From contig JBKHXF010000008.1 in the NCBI GenBank assembly GCA_046566145.1, positions 1 through 64,000 of the forward strand: a DNA stretch of 64,000 nt. Direction: 5' to 3'. The notes under the pieces were generated by a model. That model was not told where the DNA came from. It worked only from the letters and a program-made list of their open reading frames with translations, and made no database searches. The stretch is from JBKHXF01 sp046566145 (GTDB lineage: Bacteria; Actinomycetota; Nitriliruptoria; Nitriliruptorales; Nitriliruptoraceae). Positions 28,323 through 38,716 of this stretch are shown piece by piece. A program made the position numbers and the translations under genes. The stretch's first letter is position 1; every line of letters begins with the position of its first letter.

Positions 28323-29642
28323 GTGACCCCTCCCGACACCCTCCGCTGGATCGCGACGAAGCGCGACGGCGGTGCGCTCAGCGACGAGGACGTGACCGCG
28401 CTCGTCGCGGCCTACGTCGACGGGCTCGTGGACGACGCCCAGCTCGCCGCCCTGCTCATGGCCGGGGTGATCAACGGCTTCAGCACGGCCGAGGCCATCG
28501 CCTTCACCGAGGCGTTCGTGCGCTCCGGGGACGTCGTCGACCTCTCGCACCTGAGCGGCCCCACCGTGGACAAGCACTCGACCGGCGGCGTCGGTGACAC
28601 CACCACCTTCGTCGTCGGTCCGATCCTGGCCGCCTGCGGGCTCCAGGTCGCGAAGCTCTCGGGCCGCGGGCTCGGCCACACGGGAGGCACCCTCGACAAG
28701 CTCGAGGCCATCCCGGGCCTCCGCGTCGAGCTGGGCGCCGACGAGCTCCGCGACCAGGTCGAGGACGTCGGGCTCGCGGTCGCCGCCGCGACCGCGGACA
28801 TCGTGCCCGCCGACAAGCGCATCTACGCCCTGCGCGACGTCACGGGCACGGTCGCCTCCCGGGGCCTGATCGCGGCGAGCGTCATGTCGAAGAAGATCGC
28901 GGGCGGCGCCGACACCATCGTCCTCGACGTCAAGGTCGGGGACGGCGCGTTCATGCGGGACCTGGACGACGCCGTGGCCCTCGCGGAGCTCTGCGTCGAG
29001 ATCGGGCAGGCCCACGGTCGCCGCACGGCGGCGCTGGTCACGGACATGTCCCAGCCGCTCGGGCCGGCGGTGGGCAACGCGGTGGAGGTCGCGCACGCCG
29101 TCGACGTGCTCGCGGGCCGCGCCGGCGGTCGGCTGCGGACCGTCTCGCTGGAGCTCGCGGCGGCGGCGCTGTCGCTGACCGGGACCGGCGGGGCCGACCC
29201 GCTCGCCCGTGCGACCGCCGCCCTCGACGGCGGGGACGCGCTCGACCGGTTCCGGCGCATGGTCGTCGCCCAGGGCGGGGACGGCCGCGTCTGCGACGCC
29301 CCCTGGGACGTGATGGAGCGTGCGCCCGTGCGTCGGGCCGTGGCGGCCCCTGCCGACGGCGTCGTCGCGTCGATCGGCGCCCGCGGCGTCGGTGAGCTCG
29401 CGGGGCGCCTGGGCGCCGGACGGCAGCGCGCCGGCGACCCGGTCGACCCGGCCGTCGGCGTCGTGCTCGCGGTCGAGGTGGGGGACGCGGTCACGGCCGG
29501 CCAGCCCCTCGCCACGCTGCACGCCCGGGACGATGGCGCGGCCGACGCCGCCGCGTCGCGGTTGGTCGAGCTCGTCACCCTGGCCCCGGTCGGCGCGGAC
29601 GTGACCGTCCCGGAGCTGCTCGTCGAGCGGGTCGGCGCGTGA
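28323..29642 (+). CDS. Pyrimidine-nucleoside (thymidine) phosphorylase
   Basis: Cleaves thymidine or uridine with phosphate to the base and sugar 1-phosphate. The 439-residue protein has the phosphate/ribose-binding KHSTGGVGDTTT near residue 84 and the family signature SGRGLGHTGGTLDKLEAIPG near residue 112. The alpha and alpha/beta domains and the C-terminal PYNP domain are all full length. Sequence alone does not settle DeoA versus Pdp specificity. It supports pyrimidine salvage next to the de novo operon, and the next gene overlaps it by four bases. Confidence 0.94.
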   Translation: MTPPDTLRWIATKRDGGALSDEDVTALVAAYVDGLVDDAQLAALLMAGVINGFSTAEAIAFTEAFVRSGDVVDLSHLSGPTVDKHSTGGVGDTTTFVVGPILAACGLQVAKLSGRGLGHTGGTLDKLEAIPGLRVELGADELRDQVEDVGLAVAAATADIVPADKRIYALRDVTGTVASRGLIAASVMSKKIAGGADTIVLDVKVGDGAFMRDLDDAVALAELCVEIGQAHGRRTAALVTDMSQPLGPAVGNAVEVAHAVDVLAGRAGGRLRTVSLELAAAALSLTGTGGADPLARATAALDGGDALDRFRRMVVAQGGDGRVCDAPWDVMERAPVRRAVAAPADGVVASIGARGVGELAGRLGAGRQRAGDPVDPAVGVVLAVEVGDAVTAGQPLATLHARDDGAADAAASRLVELVTLAPVGADVTVPELLVERVGA

Positions 29643-30721
29643 CGGACCCAGGGGGCTGGCAGACGCCGGGTGGCACCCCGGGCGTGCCGACGACGCCGGG
29701 TGACTCCGGGCCGGCCCCGATCGGCTCGGACGGGTCCAGCGCATCCGGTGTCCCGCAGGCGGCACGGGACGGGCGACACCCTGCCGGCGCCGGGACGGAC
29801 GGTCAGCTGCTCCCCGTCGGGGTGCGCACGATCCCCGCGCTCCTCGACGACGCGTTCCTGCTCCTGCGGCGGGCCTGGCGCCCGACGGCCGTGGTCGTGC
29901 TGCTGGTGCTCGGCACCCTCGAGGCCGTGCAGGGGCTCCTCAGCGGGTTGGTGTTCGGGGGCGACACCTCGGCGACGGGGGCGACCCTCCTCGACGGCGA
30001 CCTGCCGGCTCTGTCCGCGGCCCTCGTCGGGTTGGCCGTCGTGGTCCTGCTGACCCTGCTGATCACTCCCGTCCTGGGAGGCGGGGTGACGTGGCTCCTG
30101 CTCGAGCTCGACCGGGGACGCACGCACGACTGGCGGGCGCTGCTGCGCGCGACGGTCGTCCTCGGACCCCGCGTCCTCGGCACGACGCTGCTCACGGGGC
30201 TGGTCGCCCTCGGGATCCTCGTGGCCGCCGGCGTCGTGGTGGGGCTCCCGCTGCTCGCCCTGGGCCAGGCCGCCCCCGAGGCGGCCATCGCGCTGGGTGT
30301 CCTCGCGCTCCTGCCCGTGGGTGCGTTGCTCGTGCTGGCCACGGCGGGGCTCTACGTCGCGGTCCCCGTCTGCGTCGCCGAGCAGCAGCGCCCGGCCGCG
30401 TCGCTGCGACGGTCCTGGGGGCTGCTGCGACCCCTGCTCGGTCGGGTCGTCGCGGTCGTGCTGCTCGGTGGGTTGGTCCTGCTCCTGGTCCAGGTCGGGC
30501 TCATCAGCGCCATCGCGATCGCGGCGGAGCTGACCGGCCCCTTCGGCTTCGCCCTGCAGGCGCTGGGCGGGATCGTCGGCAGCCTGCTGCTGGTCCCGCT
30601 CAACGCGGCCCTCGGCCTGCTCGTGCTCGCCGACGCCCGGACCCGGCGGGAGGGCGCCGACGTGGCCCGGCTCGTCGACGCGGTCGGCCGACCGGGCGGG
30701 GGGTCGGCCGTCCGTGCGTGA
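29639..30721 (+). CDS. Polytopic membrane protein of the MoxR cluster
   Basis: A 360-residue protein with a 60-residue Gly/Pro/Thr-rich cytoplasmic N-terminus and about six hydrophobic segments, including PTAVVVLLVLGTLEAVQGL, LVGLAVVVLLTLLITPVLGG and two long Leu/Val pairs up to residue 330. The ASLRRSWGLLRP stretch between helices is typical of membrane proteins annotated as DUF7847 or glycerophosphodiester phosphodiesterase membrane-domain relatives. No catalytic residues are seen. The order that follows equals Mycobacterium tuberculosis Rv3689-Rv3695 as I remember it. Confidence 0.82.
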   Translation: MTDPGGWQTPGGTPGVPTTPGDSGPAPIGSDGSSASGVPQAARDGRHPAGAGTDGQLLPVGVRTIPALLDDAFLLLRRAWRPTAVVVLLVLGTLEAVQGLLSGLVFGGDTSATGATLLDGDLPALSAALVGLAVVVLLTLLITPVLGGGVTWLLLELDRGRTHDWRALLRATVVLGPRVLGTTLLTGLVALGILVAAGVVVGLPLLALGQAAPEAAIALGVLALLPVGALLVLATAGLYVAVPVCVAEQQRPAASLRRSWGLLRPLLGRVVAVVLLGGLVLLLVQVGLISAIAIAAELTGPFGFALQALGGIVGSLLLVPLNAALGLLVLADARTRREGADVARLVDAVGRPGGGSAVRA

Positions 30722-31349
30722 GCTGCCCGCGCCCGCCCCGCCGTCCGAGGTGCGCGACGCCGTCCGACGGATCCTGGACGGGCCGGCCTACGCCGAGGCG
30801 GAGCCCAACGCGGTCCAGCGGGCGCTGGCACGGTTGCGCGACGCCATCGCCGAGCTGCTGGCCGAGCTGACGCTGCGCGGTGACGGGCGGCCGTCGACCA
30901 TCGCGACGGTGCTGCTCGTGGTCGTGGCCGTGGCGCTGGTGGCCGCGGCCGCGTGGTGGCTCCTGCGGCGTGTCGACGCGGCTCCGGCACCCGCGCCGGC
31001 GGTCGGCCCGACACCGGGTCGGGACGCGCAGGGGTGGCGGGAGGAGGCCCGACGCCGGGAGGCCGCGGGCGACCTGCACGGCGCCGTCCTCGCGTGGTTC
31101 CGGGCCTGCACCTCCGCGCTGCACGAGGGCGGGGTGCTCGATGACCGGCCCGGGATGACCGTGGGGGAGGTCCGTCGGGCCGTCGCGTCGCGCAGCCCGG
31201 AGCAGCGCGGGGTCGTCGACGCAGCCGCGGACGCCTTCGAGGACGTCTGGTACGGGCACGCCGACCCGCAGGCGCCGCTGGAGCGACTCCGGTCCGCCGC
31301 CGACCGGCTCGGACGGGCCGGAGCGGCACGGATCGGGGCCGGACGGTGA
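30714..31349 (+). CDS. DUF4129 domain membrane protein
   Basis: A 211-residue protein with one membrane helix (about residues 60-82, IATVLLVVVAVALVAAAAWWLL) and a C-terminal DUF4129 domain: WREEARRREAAGDLHGAVLAWFRACTSAL, a GMTVGEVRRAV segment, and the closing AFEDVWYGH motif. The domain occurs with transglutaminase/DUF58/MoxR systems. The start overlaps the previous gene by eight bases, and DUF4350 overlaps its end. Confidence 0.85.
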   Translation: MRELPAPAPPSEVRDAVRRILDGPAYAEAEPNAVQRALARLRDAIAELLAELTLRGDGRPSTIATVLLVVVAVALVAAAAWWLLRRVDAAPAPAPAVGPTPGRDAQGWREEARRREAAGDLHGAVLAWFRACTSALHEGGVLDDRPGMTVGEVRRAVASRSPEQRGVVDAAADAFEDVWYGHADPQAPLERLRSAADRLGRAGAARIGAGR

Positions 31350-32547
31350 CGGGCTCCACGGAGACGGGGCGGCGGTCCGCGCGGCTCGCCCGGGTCCTCG
31401 GACCGCTGCTCGCGGTCGGCGCCGTGGTGCTGGCCGGCGCGGTCGCCCGTGGTGGGGCGGCCGACGGGCCGTACCTGGACCCCGCGTCCACCGGTCGGGC
31501 CGGGACCCGTGCGGTCGTCGACGTCCTCGACGACCTCGGGATCGACGTGACGGTGCCCGGCCCGCGTGCGGCGGTGGCGGCGCTGCGGGACGCGGACGTC
31601 GTCCTCGTCCTCGGCGACGGCGACGGGCTGCGGCCGGCGCTCGAGGAGGTGCTGGGCCGCGGCGGACGGGTCGTCGTGGCGGGGCTCGGCGCCCCCTTCA
31701 CCGAGGACCTCACGCCGGCGGCGCCCGGCCCGACCGACGGCCTCGGTCGCACGGGACGCGCACCCGCGTGCGACCTGCTCCCCGACGTCGGCCAGGTCCG
31801 GGTGGCTGTCTGGGCCGGGTGGGTGGTCCCGGTCGACGGCGAGGGCTGCTTCGGGCTCGGGGGCCCGGACGCCTGGCTCGTCGCCGTGCCCCGCGGCGGC
31901 GGGGAGGTCGTCGCCCTCGGCGGACCGGAGCCGCTGCAGAACGCCGAGCTGGGCCAGGGCGACAACGCGGTCCTCGTCGCGAGCCTGCTGGCGCCCCGGA
32001 CGCCCGGTGGCACCACCGTGGTCCTCGGTCCCGAGGTCGTCGGCCTCGCCGACGACGCCACCATCGCCGACCTCGTCCCGCGCCGCGCCGTCGACCTGCT
32101 CGTCGCGGCCTCCCTGCTGGCCGTCGTCGCGGCCCTCTGGCGTGGCCGGCGCCACGGCCCCGTGGTCGAGGAGTCGCTCCCGGTCCGCGTCCCGGGCGGC
32201 GAGCTCGTGCGGGCGCTCGCGGACCTGCAGCAGCGGGCCGGCCTCGTGGGACCAGCGGCCACGACCCTGCGAGCCGACGCGCGACGCCAGCTCGCCGCCG
32301 TGGTCGGCCTGCCGTCGGACGCGGACCCCCGGGCGCTGGCGGCCGCCGTCGCGGCGGTCACCGGCACGCCGGCCAGCACGGTGCGTGCCACCCTCGCCGG
32401 CCCCGAGCCCACCGCCGGCGCGGACCTCGTGGTCCTCGCCCGGGACCTCGCCGACCTGGTCGCGACCGTCATCCATGCCGACGCGCCCGTCGCCCACGTC
32501 ACCACCGACCCCACCCGCCCGCCGTCCCCCCAGGATCGGAGCCCGTC

Positions 32548-32551
<4 letters not shown>
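31346..32551 (+). CDS. DUF4350 domain membrane protein
   Basis: A 401-residue protein anchored by an N-terminal helix (about residues 14-34) and a second helix near residues 248-268. The extracytoplasmic part starts with YLDPASTGRAGTRAVVDVLDDLGIDVTV, typical of DUF4350 (a glutamine-amidotransferase-like fold). The C-terminal tail is cytoplasmic and helical. It has 4-base overlaps with both neighbours and probably works with MoxR and the DUF58 protein. Confidence 0.83.
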
Positions 32552-33572
<1,021 letters not shown>

Positions 33573-33576
<4 letters not shown>

Positions 33577-34907
33577 CGTCGCACGGACGGGTTCGTGCGG
33601 CCTCGTGGGTGCCCCTGCCCACGCGGCGCGCGGTCGTGGCCGGCGCCGTGGGGCTCCTGCTCGTCGTGGTGCTCCCCACCGGGGTCGGCCTCCCGCTGTG
33701 GACGGCCCTGCTGGTGCTCGCCGTCGTCGTCGACGCCCTCGCGGCGCCGCACCCGGCCCGGGTCGAGGTGGCGCGGCAGCTGCCCGCGAGCGTGTCGCTC
33801 GGGTCGAGCGCCGAGCTCGTCACCACCGTGCGCGTGCCCCGTCGGACCCACCTCGTCGAGCTCGCCGAGGCGGCCGTGCCGTCCCTCGGGCTACGGGAGC
33901 GGAGGCGTTCCGTCCGGCCTGCACCCGGTCGTCCGGCGCGCGTCGTGACCTGCTGCACGCCCACCCGCCGAGGGGTGCTGCGCAGCGACGGGGTGACCGT
34001 CCGGGTCCACGGCCCGCTCGGGCTCGGGGCCCGCCAGGGGCACCTCGAGGAGCCGCTCACCCTGGAGGTCCACCCGGCGTTCCGGTCGCGCGGCGCGGCG
34101 GAGCTGCGGGTCCGACGGGCCAGGCTGCTCGAGGTCGGCCTGCGCTCGACGCGGGGCCGGGGGACCGGGTCCGAGTTCGACCACCTCCGCGAGTACCGCG
34201 AGGGCGACGAGGCGCGACGGATCGACTGGGGGGCGACCGCTCGCGCCGGTCACCCGGTGGTGCGCACGTTCCGGGCCGAGCGCAACCAGACGGTCCTGCT
34301 GCTGGTCGACACGGGCCGGACCATGGCGGGCCTCGTCGACGGGCTGCCCCGACTCGACCACGCGATGGACGCGGCGCTCGCCCTCACCACCGTCGCGACG
34401 GGCGTGGGCGACCGGGTCGGCATGGTCGCGTTCGCCGACACCGTCCGGGCGCGGGTCGGGACCGGCAACCGCCCGGAGCAGGTCGCTCGGGTCGCCCGGG
34501 GACTGTTCACGCTGGAGCCGGTCCTCGCCGAGTCGGCGTACCGGGAGGCCTTCGCCGCGACGCTGGCCCGGCAGCGACGTCGGTCGTTGCTGGTGCTGCT
34601 GACCGAGGTCGCGACGGAGGCGGTCGGCGAGACGCTGCTGCCCGCGCTGCCGATCCTCCTCGCCCGGCACGAGGTGGTCGTGGCAGGCGTACGGGACCCC
34701 GCCGTGGACCGGTGGCGCCACCGCGCCCCGGCGGACGTCGACGAGGCGTTCCTCGCCGCCTCGGCGGCACGCGTGGGCGCGGAGCGCGAGCGGACGGTCG
34801 CGCTGCTGCGCCGCGCCGGCGCACGGGTCGTCGACGCGCCGCCGGGGGAGCTCGCCGGCCGGCTCGCCGACGCCTACCTCGACCTGAAGGCATCCGGGGC
34901 GCTGTAG
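33573..34907 (+). CDS. DUF58 (VWA-like) membrane protein
   Basis: A 444-residue protein with two N-terminal membrane helices (residues 18-56) and a beta-rich region. The DUF58 signature GSEFDHLREYREGDEARRIDW is near residue 195, followed by a VWA-like domain. The usual MIDAS DxSxS is replaced by DTGRT near residue 245, a substitution I recall from the mycobacterial relative Rv3693, so metal binding may be altered. It is coupled to moxR. Its last 34 bases overlap the end of the convergent spoIIM-like gene. Confidence 0.9.
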
Positions 34908-35893
34908 CCGCGCCGTCCGGCCAGGGTGGTGGTCTCCTCGAGCGCCCCCGTGACGCCAGCGCCGGCGGCGGCACGTCCGCACGCGGCGAGCCACACCGCG
35001 GCGCTGGCCCAGACGGTGGTGCCGATGCCCAGCCGGACGGCCGCCGGCAGCTTCGACGGGGTCACGAACGCCTCGACGAGCGCGGCCAGCAGGAACACCG
35101 CCACGAGTCCGAGCACGATGGTCACCGCGCGCTGCCCCTCCTGGCGCAACGCCTCGGGGCGGGTCCGGTCACCGGGGGCGACGACGGCCCAGCCGAGGCG
35201 CAGGCCAGCACCACCCGCGACGAAGATGGCGGACAGCTCGAGCAGCCCGTGGGGGAGGATGTAGACGTAGAGCGTGCTGCCGAGCCCGACCGAGTGGAGG
35301 ACCGCACCGGCCACGCCGACGTTGACCCCGTTCAGCAGCAGGACGAGGAGCGTCGGGACCCCCCCGGCGATGCCGACGGCGAAGGCGGTCAGCCCGACCC
35401 GGGCGTTGTTGGTGAACACGCTGGCGCCGAAGAGCGCGGCGGGGTCGTCCGAGTAGTAACGGACGAAGTCCTCCTCCGCGAAGCGTCGAAGCTCCTCGTC
35501 GTTGCCGACCAGGGCGAGCGCCTCCGGCGTCGAGGCGAGCCACGTCCCCGCGACCAGCGCGGCGACGAGGAACACGGCCGCAGCGAGCAGGACCTCCCGA
35601 CGGACGTGCCACACCGCGGCCGGGAGCACCTCGGTCCACCACCGGCCCACGCGCTGCCACGTCGTGGCCCGCGTGCCGTACACCAGGGCGTTCGCCCTCC
35701 CGACCAGCCGGGAGAGCTCCACGACGAGGCCCGGGTCGCGGTGGGTCGTCCGGACCGTCGACAGGTGTGACGAGGTGCGCAGGTACAGGCGCACGAGCTC
35801 GTCGAGCTCCTCGACGCCGGCGCGACGGCCCCGGCGCTCCAACGCGCGGACGAGCTCCTCGAGACGGTCCCACTGCCGCCGGTGGGTCGCCAC
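34874..35893 (-). CDS. SpoIIM-like (stage II sporulation protein M) membrane protein
   Basis: A 339-residue polytopic protein with about five membrane helices after a 75-residue helical cytoplasmic N-terminus. The central NNARVGLTAFAVGIAGGVPTLLVLLLNGVNVG and the PHGLLELSAIFVAGGAGLRLGW motif are typical of SpoIIM/DUF95 proteins. The GTG start at 35893 is the only canonical start, but it has no ribosome site and cuts into the family motif: the in-frame codons just upstream read DLDAFVATHRRQW. A CTG at 35926 with GAGGG about ten bases upstream would restore it. The family faces moxR/DUF58 in this orientation in mycobacteria. Confidence 0.88.
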   Translation of the reverse strand: MATHRRQWDRLEELVRALERRGRRAGVEELDELVRLYLRTSSHLSTVRTTHRDPGLVVELSRLVGRANALVYGTRATTWQRVGRWWTEVLPAAVWHVRREVLLAAAVFLVAALVAGTWLASTPEALALVGNDEELRRFAEEDFVRYYSDDPAALFGASVFTNNARVGLTAFAVGIAGGVPTLLVLLLNGVNVGVAGAVLHSVGLGSTLYVYILPHGLLELSAIFVAGGAGLRLGWAVVAPGDRTRPEALRQEGQRAVTIVLGLVAVFLLAALVEAFVTPSKLPAAVRLGIGTTVWASAAVWLAACGRAAAGAGVTGALEETTTLAGRRGYSAPDAFRSR

Positions 35894-35944
35894 GAAGGCA
35901 TCGAGGTCGCGGGTGCTGGCGTCCAGGGTGGCTCGGCCCTCGGG

Positions 35945-35950
35945 TAGCGT
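35945..35950 (+). promoter_or_regulatory. Candidate -10 box for the RDD gene
   Basis: TAGCGT lies 39 bases before the RDD start. It is within the region that a transcript from the minus-strand box at 35966-35971 would cover. Confidence 0.4.
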
Positions 35951-35965
35951 CGGCTGCGGGTGGTG

Positions 35966-35971
35966 AGCCTA
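35966..35971 (-). promoter_or_regulatory. Candidate -10 box for the SpoIIM-like gene
   Basis: The complement of AGCCTA is TAGGCT, reading leftward. It lies about 40 bases upstream of the CTG candidate start and on the far side of the plus-strand box, so the two promoters face each other and overlap. Confidence 0.4.
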
Positions 35972-35988
35972 CGGAGCGGGAGCCAACG

Positions 35989-36771
35989 GTGGCGGTGTCG
36001 GGCGGGGCGGCGGGGGACGCGGGGCACCGGATGGTGACCCCGGAGGCGGTCGAGCTGGACCTGCCGCTCGCCGACCTCGGGTCCCGCTCGCTCGCGCTGC
36101 TCCTCGACCTGACGGCCACCTACCTCGTGGTCTACCTGGTCGCCGTGGCCGCCACGATCGGCGCCGTCGGCGTCGGCATCGACGCCCCCACCTGGGTCCC
36201 CGTCGTCCTCGGCCTGCTGCTGGTGTTCACCATCGTGCTCGGCTACCCGGTGCTCATGGAGGCCAGGTTCGGCCGCACGCTCGGCAAGATGGCGCTCGGG
36301 CTCCGCGTGGTCACCGTCGACGGCGGGCCCATCGGGCTGCGCGAGGCCGCGCTGCGCGCCGTGCTGCTGCAGGTGGACGTCCTCGCCACCCTCGGGGTGG
36401 CAGGGGTGCTCTCGGTGCTCGTCAGCCGGCGGCGCCAGCGCCTCGGGGACATGGCGGCGGGCACCGTGGTGCTCCGCGAGCGCAGCGCCCCGGACGCCAC
36501 CACCCGGGCGACACGCTTCGTCGCGCCACCGTACCTCGCCGTGTGGTCGCAGCAGCTCGACACGTCCGGGCTCGACGCCGACGCCCGGCGCGCCCTGCGG
36601 GCCCTGCTGGTGCGGGCGCCCGCGCTCCCGCCCGAGGTGCGCGACGGGCTCGCGGCCGACCTGCTCGAACGCCTCCGACCGGTCCTCGCCCCGCCGCCCC
36701 CGCCCGGCGTGCACCCCGGTGAGGTGCTGCTCGCCGTGGGCGCCGCGGTGCAGGACCGGCTCGGCGCCTGA
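35989..36771 (+). CDS. RDD family membrane protein
   Basis: A 260-residue protein with an RDD domain (residues 20-160): membrane helices LALLLDLTATYLVVYLVAVAA, VPVVLGLLLVFTIVLGY and VLLQVDVLATLGVAGVLSVL, plus the conserved GRTLGKMALGLRVV and RRRQRLGDMAAGTVV segments. The C-terminal 90 residues are soluble with a proline run. Some RDD proteins act as Na+/H+ antiporters, most are unassigned. GTG 35989 has GGAGCGGGAG upstream. The divergent position relative to the SpoIIM-like gene is conserved in mycobacteria. Confidence 0.85.
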   Translation: MAVSGGAAGDAGHRMVTPEAVELDLPLADLGSRSLALLLDLTATYLVVYLVAVAATIGAVGVGIDAPTWVPVVLGLLLVFTIVLGYPVLMEARFGRTLGKMALGLRVVTVDGGPIGLREAALRAVLLQVDVLATLGVAGVLSVLVSRRRQRLGDMAAGTVVLRERSAPDATTRATRFVAPPYLAVWSQQLDTSGLDADARRALRALLVRAPALPPEVRDGLAADLLERLRPVLAPPPPPGVHPGEVLLAVGAAVQDRLGA

Positions 36772-36797
36772 CGGCCGGGACGGGCCGGGCGCGGGGC

Positions 36798-36803
36798 TAC
36801 GCT
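36798..36803 (+). promoter_or_regulatory. Candidate -10 box for scpA
   Basis: TACGCT lies 51 bases before the ATG of scpA in the 83-bp gap after the RDD gene. No distinct -35 box is present. Confidence 0.4.
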
Positions 36804-36854
36804 CGCCGGCCGGCGGTGCCGACCGGTGCGCCGCCGCGGGACGTGGGGCAGCGG

Positions 36855-37751
36855 ATGTCGTACGAGGTGCAGCTCGAGGTGTTCTCGGGCCCCTTCGACC
36901 TGCTCCTGCAGCTCATCGCGCGCCGGAAGGTGGACATCTACGAGGTCGACCTCGCGGAGATCACGGCCGACTTCCTCACCCACCTCACCGAGAACCTCGA
37001 CGAGCTCGACCTCGAGACGGCGACGCGCTTCCTCGTGGTCGCGGCGACGCTCATCGAGCTGAAGGCCGCACGGCTGCTCCCCACCGACGAGGTCGAGGAG
37101 TTCGACGACGCGCTCGGTGACGCCCGCGACATGCTGTACGCCCGGCTGCTCGAGTACCGGGCGTTCCGCGACGTCGCGTCGCTGCTGCAGGAACGACTCG
37201 ACCGGCACGAGGTGTTCGTCGGGCGCGAGGTGGCGCTCGAGCCCCGCTTCACCCGTCTGGTGCCCGACACCCCGCTGCCGATCGACGTCGAGGACCTCGC
37301 CCGCCTCGCGGCCGTCGCCACGGCGCCCCGGGAGCCGGAGCACGTCGACCTCTCGCACATCCGCAAGAGCTACATCTCCATCCGTGACGCGGCCCGCAGC
37401 GTGCTGCGCGAGCTCGCGGAGGTCGGCAGCCGGATGCGGTTCCGGGAGCTGACCGACGGCCACGACCGGGGCGACCGGGTCGTGTTCTTCCTGGCCCTGC
37501 TCGAGCTGTACAAGCTCGGGCACCTCGACCTCGTGCAGCCGGACCACCGCGCCGAGCTCGAGGTCGCCCGGGTCGAGGGCGGCCACGACCTGGTGTCCAT
37601 CACCGACGACTACGAGGGCGACCCGGAGGCGCGAGCCGCGCTCGCCGCCGAGGAGGGCACCGACCCCGCCGACGCGGCAGGAGACACCACCCCCGACGGG
37701 CCGGTGGCCGGCCCCGAGCCGGCCGGCGCCGGGACCGCCGACAGGAGCTGA
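36855..37751 (+). CDS. scpA: Segregation and condensation protein A
   Basis: The kleisin of the SMC-ScpAB condensin. The 298-residue protein has the N-terminal helix-turn-helix VFSGPFDLLLQLIARRKVDIYEVDLAEIT that binds the SMC neck and a C-terminal winged helix (FLALLELYKLGHLDL) for the SMC cap. The middle binds an ScpB dimer. The C-terminal 40 residues are disordered. ATG 36855 was preferred because homologues start near SYEVQLEVF; GTG 36816 in frame would add 13 residues. Confidence 0.94.
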   Translation: MSYEVQLEVFSGPFDLLLQLIARRKVDIYEVDLAEITADFLTHLTENLDELDLETATRFLVVAATLIELKAARLLPTDEVEEFDDALGDARDMLYARLLEYRAFRDVASLLQERLDRHEVFVGREVALEPRFTRLVPDTPLPIDVEDLARLAAVATAPREPEHVDLSHIRKSYISIRDAARSVLRELAEVGSRMRFRELTDGHDRGDRVVFFLALLELYKLGHLDLVQPDHRAELEVARVEGGHDLVSITDDYEGDPEARAALAAEEGTDPADAAGDTTPDGPVAGPEPAGAGTADRS

Positions 37752-37753
37752 CC

Positions 37754-38620
37754 GTGGACACGCCGACCCGACAGGGCCTCGAGGCGCTGCTCTTCCTCGC
37801 CGACGAGCCCGTCGCGACCACCACCCTCGCCGACGCGCTCGAGGTCAGCCCCGAGGAGGTCGAGGCCGCCTGCGAGCAGCTCGCGGCGACGTACGCCCAG
37901 GACGCTCGCGGGATGACCGTCCGGTACGCGGCCGGCGGATGGCGGATGTACACGGCCGAGGCGGCCTGGCCGGTGGTCGAGCGGCACGTCCTCGCCGGGC
38001 GGTCGGGGCGTCTGACCCAGGCCGCGCTCGAGACGTTGGCCGTCATCGCCTACAAGCAGCCCCTCTCCCGGCAGGACGTCTCCGACATCCGGGGGGTCAA
38101 CGCCGACGGCGCCGTCCGCTCGCTGGTGGCCCGCGGGTTCGTCGAGGAGGTCGGCCGCGACGACGGGCCCGGCCAGGCGGTGCTCTACGGCACGACCCGC
38201 CTCTTCCTCGAGCGGATCGGACTCGAGGACCTCGCGGACCTGCCCGAGCTCACCGACTACCTGCCCGAGGCGCCGGCGCCGGACGAGCCGGCGCTCGCGG
38301 CGCTGAAGGCGGCCCGCAAGCTGCTGCAGAGCGGCTCGGAGCTGCCCTCGACCGGTGCCCCGCGCTGGACGTCCGCCGACGCGGCGACCAACACCGGACC
38401 CGACCAGGCCCCCGGCGACGACCAGCCCGCCCTGCCACCGATCGAGGCCAGCGTCGGCGGGCGGCGTGACGACGACGAGATGGACGACCTGTCGGAGCGC
38501 CTCGAGCGGGCGGCCCGCTCGGCGATGGACCAGCTCAAGACGGCCGTCGCCGCGACCGAGGCGGATGCGGCCGACGACGAGGAGGAGGGTGACAGGGGGC
38601 CCGCGGACACGGCACCCTGA
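37754..38620 (+). CDS. scpB: Segregation and condensation protein B
   Basis: Winged-helix partner of ScpA. The two winged-helix domains cover residues 5-160, with GLEALLFLADEPVATTTLADAL and the conserved LAVIAYKQPLSRQDVSDIRGVNADGAV. The protein has 288 residues, about 100 more than typical, because of an acidic low-complexity C-terminal tail. It starts two bases after the scpA stop. Confidence 0.94.
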   Translation: MDTPTRQGLEALLFLADEPVATTTLADALEVSPEEVEAACEQLAATYAQDARGMTVRYAAGGWRMYTAEAAWPVVERHVLAGRSGRLTQAALETLAVIAYKQPLSRQDVSDIRGVNADGAVRSLVARGFVEEVGRDDGPGQAVLYGTTRLFLERIGLEDLADLPELTDYLPEAPAPDEPALAALKAARKLLQSGSELPSTGAPRWTSADAATNTGPDQAPGDDQPALPPIEASVGGRRDDDEMDDLSERLERAARSAMDQLKTAVAATEADAADDEEEGDRGPADTAP

Positions 38621-38716
38621 CGTGTCCGCGGTGCCGACCGGCGCCCGGACGAGCGGCGCCACGCGGCGCCCCACCGTGAGGACGGCGGGCGAGCCCACCG
38701 TCGAGGAGGAGCACAC

